From Acidobacteria bacterium UBA823 (GTDB lineage Bacteria > Acidobacteriota > Vicinamibacteria > Vicinamibacterales > UBA823): a stretch of 64,000 bases of DNA. The DNA lies in the NCBI GenBank assembly GCA_002296225.1, contig DBHR01000116.1, forward strand, positions 1 to 64,000. The letters are read 5' to 3'. The notes under the pieces are model-generated. The model had not been told where the DNA came from. It did not search any database and saw only the letters and a list, made by a program, of their open reading frames with translations. Positions 43,271 through 52,324 of this stretch are shown here, in pieces (position 1 is the first letter of the stretch; each line of letters begins with the position of its first letter). The position numbers were made by a program, and so were the translations under genes.

Positions 43271-45478
43271 ATGATTCGGTTCGAAGACCTGATCGAGAAA
43301 GTTCGGCGAAATAGGCCGGACGCCGACCTTGAACTCATTCGGCGTGCCTACGCGTTTTCAGCCTCCGAGCATAAGGGCCAGGTCCGCCACTCCGGCGAAC
43401 CCTATCTCGGCCATCCCCTGGAGGTGGCTAACCTCTTGGCCGACATGCATCTCGATGCGGTAGTCATCGCGGCGGGGCTCCTCCACGACGTTGTCGAGGA
43501 TACCTTGACTACCATCGAACGAATTGAGGAGGAGTTCGGCTCCGAAGTGGCTCATGTGGTGGCTGGGGTGACGAAGTTGAGCACGATACCGTTTTCGTCG
43601 ACGACGGAGCGTCAGGCCGAAAGCTTCCGGAAAATGCTCTTGGCGATGGTCGACGACATCCGGGTCATTCTGGTGAAGCTCGTGGATCGCCTACACAACA
43701 TGCGCACGCTGGGCCATCTTTCCGAGGACCGTCAGCTGCGCATTGCGCAGGAAACGAAGGATATCTACGCACCGATCGCCAACCGGCTCGGGATGAGTAA
43801 GGTCAAAAATGAACTCGAGGAGCTAGCATTTCGCCATTTGGAGCCGAAGGCCTATGAGGCGCTTCGCGTGAAGGTCGGAGAGCGTAGCCGTGCCAACGAA
43901 AGGCTCATCGAAGACTTCAGGCAAACGATCTTGCCCAAACTCGCCGACGCGGAGATTCCTGTCGTGAAGCTTGATGGACGGGTCAAACGCCTCTTCAGCA
44001 TCCATCAGAAGCTGAAGCGCCAGCGGGTCAACCTGGACCAGGTGTATGACCTTGTGGCGCTGCGCCTGGTCACTCCCGCAGTGAAGGACTGTTATGCGGC
44101 GCTCGGCATCATCCACCAAACCTGGTCGCCCGTGCCAGGCAGGATTAAGGATTTCATTGCGATGCCTAGGCCTAACGGCTATCAGTCGCTCCATACGTCG
44201 GTTGTGAGTGGGCGGGGATTCGCATTTGAGGTGCAAATCCGAACGGCGGAAATGCACCGGATGGCCGAGGATGGAATTGCGGCGCATCGGAAGTATAAGG
44301 AAGGGGGCGGTGGCGCCCTCCGTGACGAGCAGTCTTTTCTCTGGCTCCGCCAGATGCTTGAGTGGCATCAAGAGGTTGGTGACCCTCATGAGTTCATGCA
44401 GAGCCTGAAAGTCGATCTCTATCCAGAAGAGGTGTACTCCTTCACGCCCACCGGCGAGGTCAAGGCGTTACCCCGCGGTGCGACGATCGTCGATTTCGCC
44501 TATACCGTCCATACCGACATTGGGCACCAGTGCGTCGGGGGTCGGTTGAACGGAAAAATGGTGCCTTTGAGCACGCAGTTGAAGAATGGCGACATCGTCA
44601 AAATTCTGACCAGCCAGGGCCATCAACCGAGTCGAGATTGGCTGAACTTTGTGGTGACGTCCCGCGCGCGGAACAGGATTCGGCACTTCATCAACGCCGA
44701 AGAGAAGAGCGACGCCATGGAACTCGGTCGGAAGCTGCTTCAACAGGAAGCACTAAGTCACAATATTGAAATTCTGGCGAAATTAACGGCTGAGGCGGTC
44801 GCTCACTTGGAGGAGGACTACGGCTCTCAGAAGATCGAGGATGTGTACGCCATGATTGGCTACGGGAAAATTTCGGCCCAGCACGTGCTTGGAAAACTAG
44901 TGCCCCAGTCTGATTTGCTGGAACGGCAGGTCGGGAACGCAGGCTCGCCTCCGGTGACTCAAGATGTCCAGTCTAGCGATGAGCGCATCACGGTGGGTGG
45001 TTTCGACGAACTCATGGTGTCGCGCGCACGTTGCTGCAACCCGATTCGTGGCGAAAAAATCATCGGCTTCATGACGCGCGGCAAGGGTGTCTCGGTGCAC
45101 TCAGTAGGTTGCCCGAACGTGCTCAATCGGCTCTACGATCCTGGACGGCGCATCGCCGTCGCATGGGACAGCCGAGTTGATCCAGCGCCTTATATTGTAC
45201 GGTTGGCGATCCAGGTGGAGGATCGGCAGGGTATTCTGGCGGATATAAGTGCACGGATCACGGGTATCAACACCAACATCAGGAACGTAGAGGCAACGAC
45301 CAATGAGGATCAATACGGTCGGATCAACGTGACCGTTGAAATTCGTGACGTCGAGCACCTTGAGCGTGTGCTCAAGTCGCTTCGTGGCGTGAGTGGTGTG
45401 CTGGATGTCGAGCGAGCGTCGCACGAAGACTCAGAGCAGGGCGATCGCGTCGATCTCGACACGAGCATCTTTCGGTAG
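43271..45478 (+). CDS. rel: RelA/SpoT-family (p)ppGpp synthetase/hydrolase
   Basis: It makes and degrades the alarmone (p)ppGpp. The protein has an N-terminal HD hydrolase domain (HSGEPYLGHPLEVANLLADM, AAGLLHDVVEDT), a synthetase domain (DGRVKRLFSIHQKLKRQ, YDLVALRLV, RPNGYQSLHTSV, EVQIRTAEMH), a TGS domain (EVYSFTPTGEVKALPRGAT) and a C-terminal ACT domain (GILADISARITGINTNIRNV). The hydrolase residues look intact, so it is probably bifunctional. The start at 43271 gives 735 residues and is supported by the promoter at 43192. Its 3' end overlaps the convergent ridA gene by 48 nt. Confidence 0.96.
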   Translation: MIRFEDLIEKVRRNRPDADLELIRRAYAFSASEHKGQVRHSGEPYLGHPLEVANLLADMHLDAVVIAAGLLHDVVEDTLTTIERIEEEFGSEVAHVVAGVTKLSTIPFSSTTERQAESFRKMLLAMVDDIRVILVKLVDRLHNMRTLGHLSEDRQLRIAQETKDIYAPIANRLGMSKVKNELEELAFRHLEPKAYEALRVKVGERSRANERLIEDFRQTILPKLADAEIPVVKLDGRVKRLFSIHQKLKRQRVNLDQVYDLVALRLVTPAVKDCYAALGIIHQTWSPVPGRIKDFIAMPRPNGYQSLHTSVVSGRGFAFEVQIRTAEMHRMAEDGIAAHRKYKEGGGGALRDEQSFLWLRQMLEWHQEVGDPHEFMQSLKVDLYPEEVYSFTPTGEVKALPRGATIVDFAYTVHTDIGHQCVGGRLNGKMVPLSTQLKNGDIVKILTSQGHQPSRDWLNFVVTSRARNRIRHFINAEEKSDAMELGRKLLQQEALSHNIEILAKLTAEAVAHLEEDYGSQKIEDVYAMIGYGKISAQHVLGKLVPQSDLLERQVGNAGSPPVTQDVQSSDERITVGGFDELMVSRARCCNPIRGEKIIGFMTRGKGVSVHSVGCPNVLNRLYDPGRRIAVAWDSRVDPAPYIVRLAIQVEDRQGILADISARITGINTNIRNVEATTNEDQYGRINVTVEIRDVEHLERVLKSLRGVSGVLDVERASHEDSEQGDRVDLDTSIFR

Positions 45479-45808
45479 GCGTGCCACTTGGAACGTTGCT
45501 CGGGCGGGAGCTGGTGCCTCGAAGTAACTACCGTAGACGTCGTTGATCGTGGCGAAGTCGCCAAGATCAGCGACGAAGATCGTCGTTCTGACGACGCGGT
45601 CGAACGACACGCCAGCGGCGGTCAGGATGCCGCCGATGTTCTGCATAACCCGTTCGGTCTGCGCCCTGATGTCTCCCTCGACGATCTCTCCTGTAGACGG
45701 GTCCAATGGTATTTGGCCAGATACGAACAGCAGCCCACCGGCCCGTACGGCCTGCGAGTACGGCCCGATCGCCTGTGGCGCGTCCTGCGTGTTGATTGTC
45801 TCCCGCAT
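45431..45808 (-). CDS. ridA: RidA-family reactive intermediate deaminase
   Basis: It hydrolyses reactive enamine/imine intermediates made by PLP enzymes. The 125-residue protein has IGPYSQAVRAGGLLFVSGQIPLDP, the trimer-interface region AQTERVMQNIGGIL, VVRTTIFVADLGDF and PARATFQVARLPKDARVEIDAIA with the substrate-binding Arg. It is convergent with rel and overlaps its end. It follows rpmB on the same strand by 16 nt. Confidence 0.93.
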   Translation of the reverse strand: MRETINTQDAPQAIGPYSQAVRAGGLLFVSGQIPLDPSTGEIVEGDIRAQTERVMQNIGGILTAAGVSFDRVVRTTIFVADLGDFATINDVYGSYFEAPAPARATFQVARLPKDARVEIDAIALL

Positions 45809-45824
45809 CTTGTCGAGTGTCGTC

Positions 45825-46016
45825 TCAGGCCGCTTTGGTAACCTTGCCGGACCGCAGGCAACGGGTGCACACGCGGATCCGTTTGACGCCGCCGTTGATA
45901 GTCGCCCGGACCTTCTGGATATTAGCCTCGAAGCGCCTCGGAGTCACATTGTGGGCGTGGCTGACATTTCGGCCGACCCTCGGCCCCTTGCCACATATTT
46001 CACACCGTCGTGCCAT
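45825..46016 (-). CDS. rpmB: 50S ribosomal protein L28
   Basis: L28 is a small protein of the 50S subunit. The 63-residue sequence has a zinc-binding pattern (CEICGKGP and CTRCLRSGK) and NVSHAHNVTPRRF, all typical of the C+ form. AAGGAGAG precedes the ATG by about 7 nt. An extended -10 element lies about 85 nt upstream. Confidence 0.96.
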   Translation of the reverse strand: MARRCEICGKGPRVGRNVSHAHNVTPRRFEANIQKVRATINGGVKRIRVCTRCLRSGKVTKAA

Positions 46017-46101
46017 TTCATTCTCTCCTTGGGGTCGCGACTACTCGGCGCGCTAGGGGTCACCTGCACAACACCGTCTTATCATCGCGGACGAATCTAG
46101 A

Positions 46102-46110
46102 ATTATACCA
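46102..46110 (-). promoter_or_regulatory. Extended -10 promoter for rpmB
   Basis: Minus-strand TGG-TATAAT (TATAAT at 46102-46107, TG just upstream) forms an extended -10 element. No good -35 is seen. The leader to rpmB would be about 80 nt. Confidence 0.5.
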
Positions 46111-46133
46111 TGCAGGCCAAGGCGTCTTTGTCT

Positions 46134-46850
46134 CTACGGCACGATGATGTTTTTGCCGGAATTTGAGGGGGCGTTGATTTTCTCTGAAGTCGGGGCTTCG
46201 AGAGCCGCTCTTGAGGTAGACCTCGCCGGCGGATCGGCCACACCCGTCTGCCGTGCGTTTTCGTGCAGGGTGCGCTCGACGAGATTGAGGTAGGTGTCAT
46301 CTCCTCCGTCCAAAACCCGAGACGCGTCCCGAGATGCACGCTCGGTACGGCGCAATGCCGTCACAAGGTCGCGAATCAGCGAGGGTCTGCCATTCTTGCG
46401 GTGGCTCTCGACGGCGACAATCAAATCTTGTTCTAGGCGCTGGGCGGGCAACGACGACGCGTGGTGTTCGTAGATGATGCCACGTCGTTCTGTTTCCAGC
46501 GTGGCCGCTAGCGCGGAGGCGGCATCTGCGACGTCAAGGTCGGTCAGCGGTGGAAGCGTTGCCGGTCGGTGACGCGCAATGGCGCTCTGGATGAGCAGAA
46601 ATAGTTGCTGCTGCCGGTCTGACAGGTCGTGGATTAGCGGTACGAGGAAGCGTGCCTCACGCTCGTGCCGGCGCTGGACCACGGCCGGTGGGTGGTGTTG
46701 CGCGGTTGCTAGGTACGCACAATCCGCCGGGCACGTAATTTCAATCAAGCGCTTTGTGCCACAGCAGGTCGGACAGATTAATCCGGCCAACGCTGGGCAT
46801 GCCCGACGCCCTTTCCGCCGTTCGCACGCAACGCACCGCGTGTTCGACAT
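46134..46850 (-). CDS. Protein of unknown function with an N-terminal Cys cluster
   Basis: I do not recognise this family. The ATG at 46850 gives 238 residues (MSNTRCVACER). The first 45 residues hold seven or more cysteines (CVACERRKGRRACPALAG, ICPTCCG, CPADCAYL), a pattern that suggests zinc binding. An alpha-helical region with many Arg/Leu/Ala residues follows and a disordered, Ser/Ala/Pro-rich tail ends the protein. An upstream TTG (46892) would add 14 residues. It lies between rpmB and the DksA-type gene and could be regulatory. Confidence 0.7.
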   Translation of the reverse strand: MSNTRCVACERRKGRRACPALAGLICPTCCGTKRLIEITCPADCAYLATAQHHPPAVVQRRHEREARFLVPLIHDLSDRQQQLFLLIQSAIARHRPATLPPLTDLDVADAASALAATLETERRGIIYEHHASSLPAQRLEQDLIVAVESHRKNGRPSLIRDLVTALRRTERASRDASRVLDGGDDTYLNLVERTLHENARQTGVADPPARSTSRAALEAPTSEKINAPSNSGKNIIVP

Positions 46851-47384
46851 TGTCTTTACAGGAAGATCGCCCCAGCCTGGCACACCCGTCAAGGATGGGT
46901 CAAACCCTGGCTTTGGGGCAAAGGATGTTGAGAGGTCGGCCGATAAGCCCTTCTGTAAGGGGGCTCGCTCAAAAGGGAGACAGGATTCTGTGGAAGATAG
47001 AGGGCAGCGGTCCCGTTATCTGAAGAAAAGCGAGAAACCGAACCACCCCTTTCGTCGTCTATACATGCGTAGCAAGGGCGCCAATAAGGGAAATTTGGTA
47101 ATCAAAGGAGCCCTGTAAGCTTTTCTTGGTGAGTGAGATGGTTTACACACTTAGGAACTTTGAGGGTTATAGGGGCCAGATAGGAGATGCTGCACACCCG
47201 GGGTGTGCCCTCGGCCCTTATTCCCTGCCGGCACGACTGGCAAGGACGCTGGTTGGTGAGACTTATGCGTTACTGATGCACAGCTCTGCGGTGTTGGCAA
47301 CCGGCTTGCGTCGGGAAATGCGGGAGTCTCTCGTAGCCTGCGTGCGGTGGCGATGGGTGGGTAATGGCTAGGAGAGAGAGTCCG
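46851..47384. other. Long intergenic region before the DksA-type gene
   Basis: These 534 nt contain no convincing gene. There is a 17-nt near-palindrome GCACACCC-G-GGGTGTGC at 47192-47208 that could be an operator or hairpin. No SRP RNA, tmRNA, RNase P RNA or tRNA signature was found by eye. An 81-codon frame at 47126-47371 has no coding character. A small RNA is possible but cannot be shown. Confidence 0.4.
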
Positions 47385-47831
47385 ATGGCAGTGGCAACAA
47401 CAGATTCTATGGGAGGTAAGCGCTACGCCAAACTGAAACTTATCCTCGAAGAACGCCGCCGGGATATGTTGGCCGAGGTGCACAATCGGATGCGTGACGT
47501 GCGGACCGAGGGTGGCGGTGTTACGATGCAAGGCGTTCTTGACTCGGCGGAGAGTTCCGAAGCCGACATCCAGGACGAGATTGAGTTTGCCCTCATTCAG
47601 ATGAAAACCGAGACGCTGAGCAAGATCGATGAAGCACTCCAGCGGCTTGAGACGGGTGCTTACGGCAATTGTTTTGAGTGTGGGAATGAGATTACTGAAC
47701 GGCGGCTGCGGGCCCTGCCTTTTGCAGTGCGGTGCATGGCTTGCGAAGAAGCGCGTGAACAAGCAACGCGGGGGCGGATGACGGAAGAGCGTCACGGTTC
47801 GGCTGGGCTGTTCTTGAATTCCTCGAGTTGA
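47385..47831 (+). CDS. DksA/TraR-family zinc-finger transcription regulator
   Basis: It is a member of the DksA/TraR family, which acts on RNA polymerase through the secondary channel, often with ppGpp. The 148-residue protein has an N-terminal coiled-coil (KLKLILEERRRDMLAEV) and a C-terminal C4 zinc finger (CFECG, then CMAC). The tip motif of classical DksA is not evident, so target specificity is open. AGGAGAG lies 8 nt before the ATG at 47385, which is favoured over the ATG at 47364. It lies near rel in the same region. Confidence 0.9.
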   Translation: MAVATTDSMGGKRYAKLKLILEERRRDMLAEVHNRMRDVRTEGGGVTMQGVLDSAESSEADIQDEIEFALIQMKTETLSKIDEALQRLETGAYGNCFECGNEITERRLRALPFAVRCMACEEAREQATRGRMTEERHGSAGLFLNSSS

Positions 47832-47912
47832 GCCGACGGCGTCGATTAATTGACGTTGCCGGTGCAAATCGAACCATGACCCGCGTGCAGAGAGGAGCAG
47901 GTCAGATCGCGT

Positions 47913-50351
47913 ATGAGCGATCACGTCGAACGTCACGACTCCGAAAGTTTTTCGAGCGTTGGGCAGCCACCTTCGATCCCCTCAGAGATCCCGGTGCTGC
48001 CGATCCGGGACACCGTCCTGTTCCCGAATGCGTTCATTCCGCTGGCGGTGGCCCGCGAGAGTTCGGTGCGTCTGATCGAGGACGTAGCTGCTTCGGGCAC
48101 GCTGATCGGTGTCTTTACGCAACGCGAGGCTTCGACCGAGGAGCCGACGCAAGACGACCTCTATCCGGTCGGGACGGCGACCCATATTCATAAGACGTTC
48201 AAGCTGCCAGACGGCAGCTTGCGCCTCATCGTACAGGGGCTTGAGCGTCTGCGCCTCCTCCGCTTTAATACGGCGCACCCGTACCTGCACGCATCGGTGG
48301 AACGGGCTATCGAGGTGACGGCCGAAGAAGATCGTCTTGAAATCGATGCGTTTCAGCGCAACATCAAGACTAACTTTCAGCAGGTCGTGTCGCTGTCTCC
48401 ATTGCTGTCGGAAGACCTACAGGTACTCGCATCTAATATCGAGGAGTCGGGGAAGCTAGCCGATTTCATCGCCTCAAGCCTCACAACGATCAGCACGTCG
48501 GTGAAACAAGAGGTATTGGAAACGCTCAACATTCGCGCGCGGATGGACACGCTCAATCGCGTTCTGATCAAAGAACTTGAAGTGCTCGAGCTCGGATCGA
48601 AGATTCAATCTCAAGTGCAATCCGAGGTCGGCAAGAATCAGCGCGACTACTTCCTGCGCGAGCAGATGAAGGCAATCCAGAAGGAGCTTGGCGAAGGCGA
48701 CGAGCAGGCCAAGGAGATCGAGGAGCTTAGAGGCAAACTTGAGAGAGCTCGGTTACCGGAGGTTGTACTGAAGGAGGCGCTTCGGGAGTTGGACCGCCTA
48801 TCAAAGATGCCCGTGGCGGCGGCCGAGTACACCGTCTCGCGCACCTATCTGGATTGGATGGTGGCGCTACCGTGGGCAGTCCGGACAGAAGAGGTCATCG
48901 ATCTAGCCCGGACGAAATCGATGCTGGATGAGGATCACTCCGACCTCGAGAAAGCGAAAGACCGGATTCTCGAATACCTGGCGGTTCGCAAACTGAATCC
49001 TAAAATCAAGAGTCCGATTCTGTGTTTCGTTGGTCCCCCGGGAGTTGGCAAGACGTCACTAGCCAAGTCGATTGCGGCTTCGCTCGGTCGAAAGCTCGTT
49101 CGTATATCGCTCGGGGGCATGCGCGACGAAGCGGAGATCCGAGGACATCGTCGAACGTACATTGGTGCTTTGCCTGGACAGATCATTCAGGGACTTCGGC
49201 GGGTCGAATCAAAGAATCCGGTCTTCGTACTCGATGAGATCGACAAGCTCGGAGCGGATTTCAGGGGCGACCCGGCGTCAGCGCTTCTTGAGGTGCTTGA
49301 TCCTGAACAGAACAATACGTTCCGCGATTACTACCTCGATGTGCCGTTCGATTTATCCGAGATTCTGTTTATTACGACAGCGAACTTCCTTGATCCGGTT
49401 CCGCACGCCCTGCGCGACCGGATGGAGGTACTCGAACTATCGGGCTATACCGATGAGGAGAAATTGACGATCGCGCGTGAGCACCTTGTGGAACAGCAGA
49501 TAGAAAACCACGGCTTGGGCCAAGAACACGTTAGCTTCGAGGATGCTGCGCTCCAGGCCGTGATTCGCGGTTACACACGCGAGGCCGGCGTGAGAAACCT
49601 TGAGCGTGAAATCGGTGCGCTGTGTAGGAAGGTGGCGCGGAGAAGAGCTGAAGGCTCTGATGTGCCGGTCGTCGTGACGCCTGACGAGGTGGTGAAGATG
49701 CTTGGGGCGCCCAAGTTTTATGACGAAGAAGTGGCCGATCGAACGAAGGAACCAGGCGTGGCGGTCGGACTCGCGTGGACGCCGGCTGGTGGTGAGGTGT
49801 TATTTGTCGAAGCGACGTTGATGTCCGGTGGTCGCACTCTGACGCTTACAGGGCAGCTCGGCGACGTGATGAAAGAATCGGCCCAGACTGCGCTCTCGTG
49901 GTTCAGGGCGCATGCTGAGGAGTACGGCGTTGACGAGGATTTTTATCAGCAGGCCGAGATTCACGTCCACGTGCCCTCGGGTGCGATACCCAAGGATGGG
50001 CCGTCTGCCGGTGTAACGATGGCAACCGCACTTGCGTCACGGCTGACGAAGCGGCCCGTGCGCCAGGACTTGGCGATGACGGGGGAGGTTACTCTATCGG
50101 GGCGCGTGTTACCGGTTGGCGGGATCAAGGAAAAGGTGCTCGCCGCGCGGCGGCTTGGAATTGCGCATGTCGTCGTGCCACACCTCAACCGAAAAAATAT
50201 CGACGAAGATTTGAGCGATCAGCTTCGTCAGGAAATGACCATTCACTACGTGTCGTCGGTTGAGGAAGTGCTTAAACTAGCATTGGAGCCCGCTAAGGTC
50301 TTCGACAATAGTCAGTCCACGGAGACACCGATCCCGCACATGGCCACCTAA
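47913..50351 (+). CDS. lon: ATP-dependent protease Lon
   Basis: Lon degrades damaged and regulatory proteins. The 812-residue protein has the N-terminal LON substrate-binding domain (IPVLPIRDTVLFPNAFIPL), a coiled linker (YFLREQMKAIQKELGE), the AAA+ module (FVGPPGVGKTSLAKSIA, FVLDEIDKLGADFRGDPASALLEVLDPEQN), and the protease domain with the catalytic Ser in PKDGPSAGVTMATAL and Lys in GGIKEKVLAARR. All elements of LonA are intact. Confidence 0.97.
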   Translation: MSDHVERHDSESFSSVGQPPSIPSEIPVLPIRDTVLFPNAFIPLAVARESSVRLIEDVAASGTLIGVFTQREASTEEPTQDDLYPVGTATHIHKTFKLPDGSLRLIVQGLERLRLLRFNTAHPYLHASVERAIEVTAEEDRLEIDAFQRNIKTNFQQVVSLSPLLSEDLQVLASNIEESGKLADFIASSLTTISTSVKQEVLETLNIRARMDTLNRVLIKELEVLELGSKIQSQVQSEVGKNQRDYFLREQMKAIQKELGEGDEQAKEIEELRGKLERARLPEVVLKEALRELDRLSKMPVAAAEYTVSRTYLDWMVALPWAVRTEEVIDLARTKSMLDEDHSDLEKAKDRILEYLAVRKLNPKIKSPILCFVGPPGVGKTSLAKSIAASLGRKLVRISLGGMRDEAEIRGHRRTYIGALPGQIIQGLRRVESKNPVFVLDEIDKLGADFRGDPASALLEVLDPEQNNTFRDYYLDVPFDLSEILFITTANFLDPVPHALRDRMEVLELSGYTDEEKLTIAREHLVEQQIENHGLGQEHVSFEDAALQAVIRGYTREAGVRNLEREIGALCRKVARRRAEGSDVPVVVTPDEVVKMLGAPKFYDEEVADRTKEPGVAVGLAWTPAGGEVLFVEATLMSGGRTLTLTGQLGDVMKESAQTALSWFRAHAEEYGVDEDFYQQAEIHVHVPSGAIPKDGPSAGVTMATALASRLTKRPVRQDLAMTGEVTLSGRVLPVGGIKEKVLAARRLGIAHVVVPHLNRKNIDEDLSDQLRQEMTIHYVSSVEEVLKLALEPAKVFDNSQSTETPIPHMAT

Positions 50352-50369
50352 CCCCCGTGCCTGCCGGCC

Positions 50370-51263
50370 ATGCGAGTCGTTCATTCCCCTCGCTACGAGA
50401 TCGACGTTGGCGCACACGTTTACCCGACCGCGAAGTACGGTGCCGTCTGCGCTCGGGTCATCCGGGCGGGGATTCTGAAGCGATCGGCGATCGTGCAACC
50501 TCAGTCAGCCACGTGGGCCGAACTTGGCCTTGTGCACACACCGGGGTATCTCGATAAGGTGCGGCGCGGCACACTGACGGCACTAGAGATTGCCGACCTT
50601 GAAATCCCGTGGTCAGCATCGATCGTTGACGGCTTCCGCTTGGTCTCTGGCGGCACCATCGTCGCTTCTAGAATGGCTCTGCGCGGTGGCGTGGTTGTAC
50701 ATCTAGGTGGGGGATTCCACCATGCCTTCGCGGGCCACGGTGAGGGCTTCTGTCTGTTTAACGACGTGGCCGTGGCCCTGCGAGTGCTCCGGCGAGAAGG
50801 CGAGGTCGAGATCGCGGCCGTGCTCGATTGCGACGTACATCAAGGGAACGGCACGGCTCGTATATTCGAAGAGGATCCCGCTGTATTCACGTGTTCGATG
50901 CACCAACAGAACAACTACCCGCTCAACAAACCTCCGAGCTCGTTGGACATCGCCCTAGCCGACGGGGTTGGTGACAGCGAGTACCTCGCACACCTGCAGG
51001 TCGCCCTGGCCGCGGTATCGGCAGCGGATCCCGATCTTCTTGTGTACCTCGCTGGAGCCGACCCGTACGAAGACGACCAACTGGGAGGCCTCGCGCTGAC
51101 GCAGAGTGGCCTTCGGGAACGGGACCGCCAGGTGTTTCAATTCGCCAATTCGCTGGGCGTGCCGGTCGTAGTGGTGCTGGCCGGCGGCTACGCAAGGCGG
51201 TTCAACGACACAGTCTCGATTCACACGGCTACGGTCGAGGAAGCCGTGGCGACCGACGCCTGA
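50370..51263 (+). CDS. Histone deacetylase-family (acetoin utilisation-type) deacetylase
   Basis: It is a zinc-dependent amidohydrolase of the class I/II HDAC superfamily. The 297-residue protein has the family core HLGGGFHHAFAGHGEGFCLFND, zinc ligands Asp/His in LDCDVHQGNGTA and Asp in LAGADPYEDD, and the ending VVLAGGYARR. The substrate in bacteria is usually unknown; it may act on acetylated polyamines or proteins. It follows lon by 18 nt and could be cotranscribed. Confidence 0.9.
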   Translation: MRVVHSPRYEIDVGAHVYPTAKYGAVCARVIRAGILKRSAIVQPQSATWAELGLVHTPGYLDKVRRGTLTALEIADLEIPWSASIVDGFRLVSGGTIVASRMALRGGVVVHLGGGFHHAFAGHGEGFCLFNDVAVALRVLRREGEVEIAAVLDCDVHQGNGTARIFEEDPAVFTCSMHQQNNYPLNKPPSSLDIALADGVGDSEYLAHLQVALAAVSAADPDLLVYLAGADPYEDDQLGGLALTQSGLRERDRQVFQFANSLGVPVVVVLAGGYARRFNDTVSIHTATVEEAVATDA

Positions 51264-51350
51264 CCAAAGTCATCACCTGTGCGACCTCGACTGAAAATAT
51301 GGGGCCGGCAAAGACCGTTCAAGTAGAGATTATTGAGCTGGTTGGCAAGG

Positions 51351-52319
51351 TCATGATGGATGCCTCAGGTTGCGCAGTACGCGCTGGAGATCTTCCGGAA
51401 GTGGAGCACGGAATTCGACGCGACGTCCGTCTCGCGGATGTGCGAAGGCGAGTCTGCTGGCATGAAGAAATGGGCGTGAGAGTTGCGCGACGGCGCGATG
51501 CCGCGGCGCGAGTCGGCGGCGGATGCCGCCGTAGATGGCATCGCCGACGACAGGATGGCTGATGGCAGCCAGATGAACTCGAATCTGATGGGTGCGGCCG
51601 GTGGCGATGGCGACTCCAGCGAGAGTTAGCCCGTCGAGCAGTTCAGCCTTGACGATGTGAGTCACTGCAGCCTTGGCCCGGCGCGCGCGAGTGGACATCC
51701 GCTGTCGCGCAACCTGATTCCGACCGATGGGGAGATCGATACGGCGTCCAGCTTGAACGCGGCCCCAGACGAGTACCGTGTATTCCTTGTCAATTTCTCG
51801 GTCCCGAAATTGGCGGCCAAGTTCGCGATGAGCTTGGTCGTGCTTAGCCGCCACCAGCAGACCGGATGTGCCCTTGTCCAGCCGATGCACGATGCCTGGG
51901 CGCTGTTCTCCGCCGATGCCACTCAGGTCACGGACGTGGTGGAGCAGCGCGTTGACCAACGTGCCACGTGCATGTCCGGCCGCGGGATGTACAACCATGC
52001 CAGGGGATTTATTGACCACGACGATGTCGGCGTCTTGGTGAACAATGTCGAGCGGTAGGGCCTCGGGATCAGGTGTCGGCGAAGTCAGTGCGGGTACATC
52101 GACAACGATTCGGGTCTTGGCACGTGCGATGACGCTAGCTTTGACCGGTGCCCCATCGACACGCACCCGCCCTGCCTTGATCAGTCGTTGGATAAACGAT
52201 CGCGAGCGTTCTGGCAACAACGTCGCCAGAAGTTGGTCGATACGAGTTCCAGCGTGCTCTTCAGGGACGAGGATCTCAGTATGGTCGCCAGTTTCGTCCC
52301 GCTCAGAGGTCTCGATCAT
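51351..52319 (-). CDS. rluD: Ribosomal large-subunit pseudouridine synthase, RluD family
   Basis: It isomerises uridines in 23S rRNA. The 322-residue protein has an N-terminal S4 domain (GTRIDQLLATLLPERSRSFIQ, IKAGRVRVDG), the catalytic domain with NKSPGMVVHPAAGH, the catalytic Asp in GIVHRLDKGTSGLLV and RTHQIRVHLAAISHPVVGD. It is the third gene of lspA-lgt-rluD. Confidence 0.93.
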   Translation of the reverse strand: MIETSERDETGDHTEILVPEEHAGTRIDQLLATLLPERSRSFIQRLIKAGRVRVDGAPVKASVIARAKTRIVVDVPALTSPTPDPEALPLDIVHQDADIVVVNKSPGMVVHPAAGHARGTLVNALLHHVRDLSGIGGEQRPGIVHRLDKGTSGLLVAAKHDQAHRELGRQFRDREIDKEYTVLVWGRVQAGRRIDLPIGRNQVARQRMSTRARRAKAAVTHIVKAELLDGLTLAGVAIATGRTHQIRVHLAAISHPVVGDAIYGGIRRRLAPRHRAVAQLSRPFLHASRLAFAHPRDGRRVEFRAPLPEDLQRVLRNLRHPS

Positions 52320-52324
52320 CGGGA

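Noticed and set aside
47126..47371. 81-codon frame upstream of the DksA-type gene
   Set aside because: No family resemblance, no Shine-Dalgarno, codon use unlike its neighbours, and it overlaps the probable leader of the next gene.
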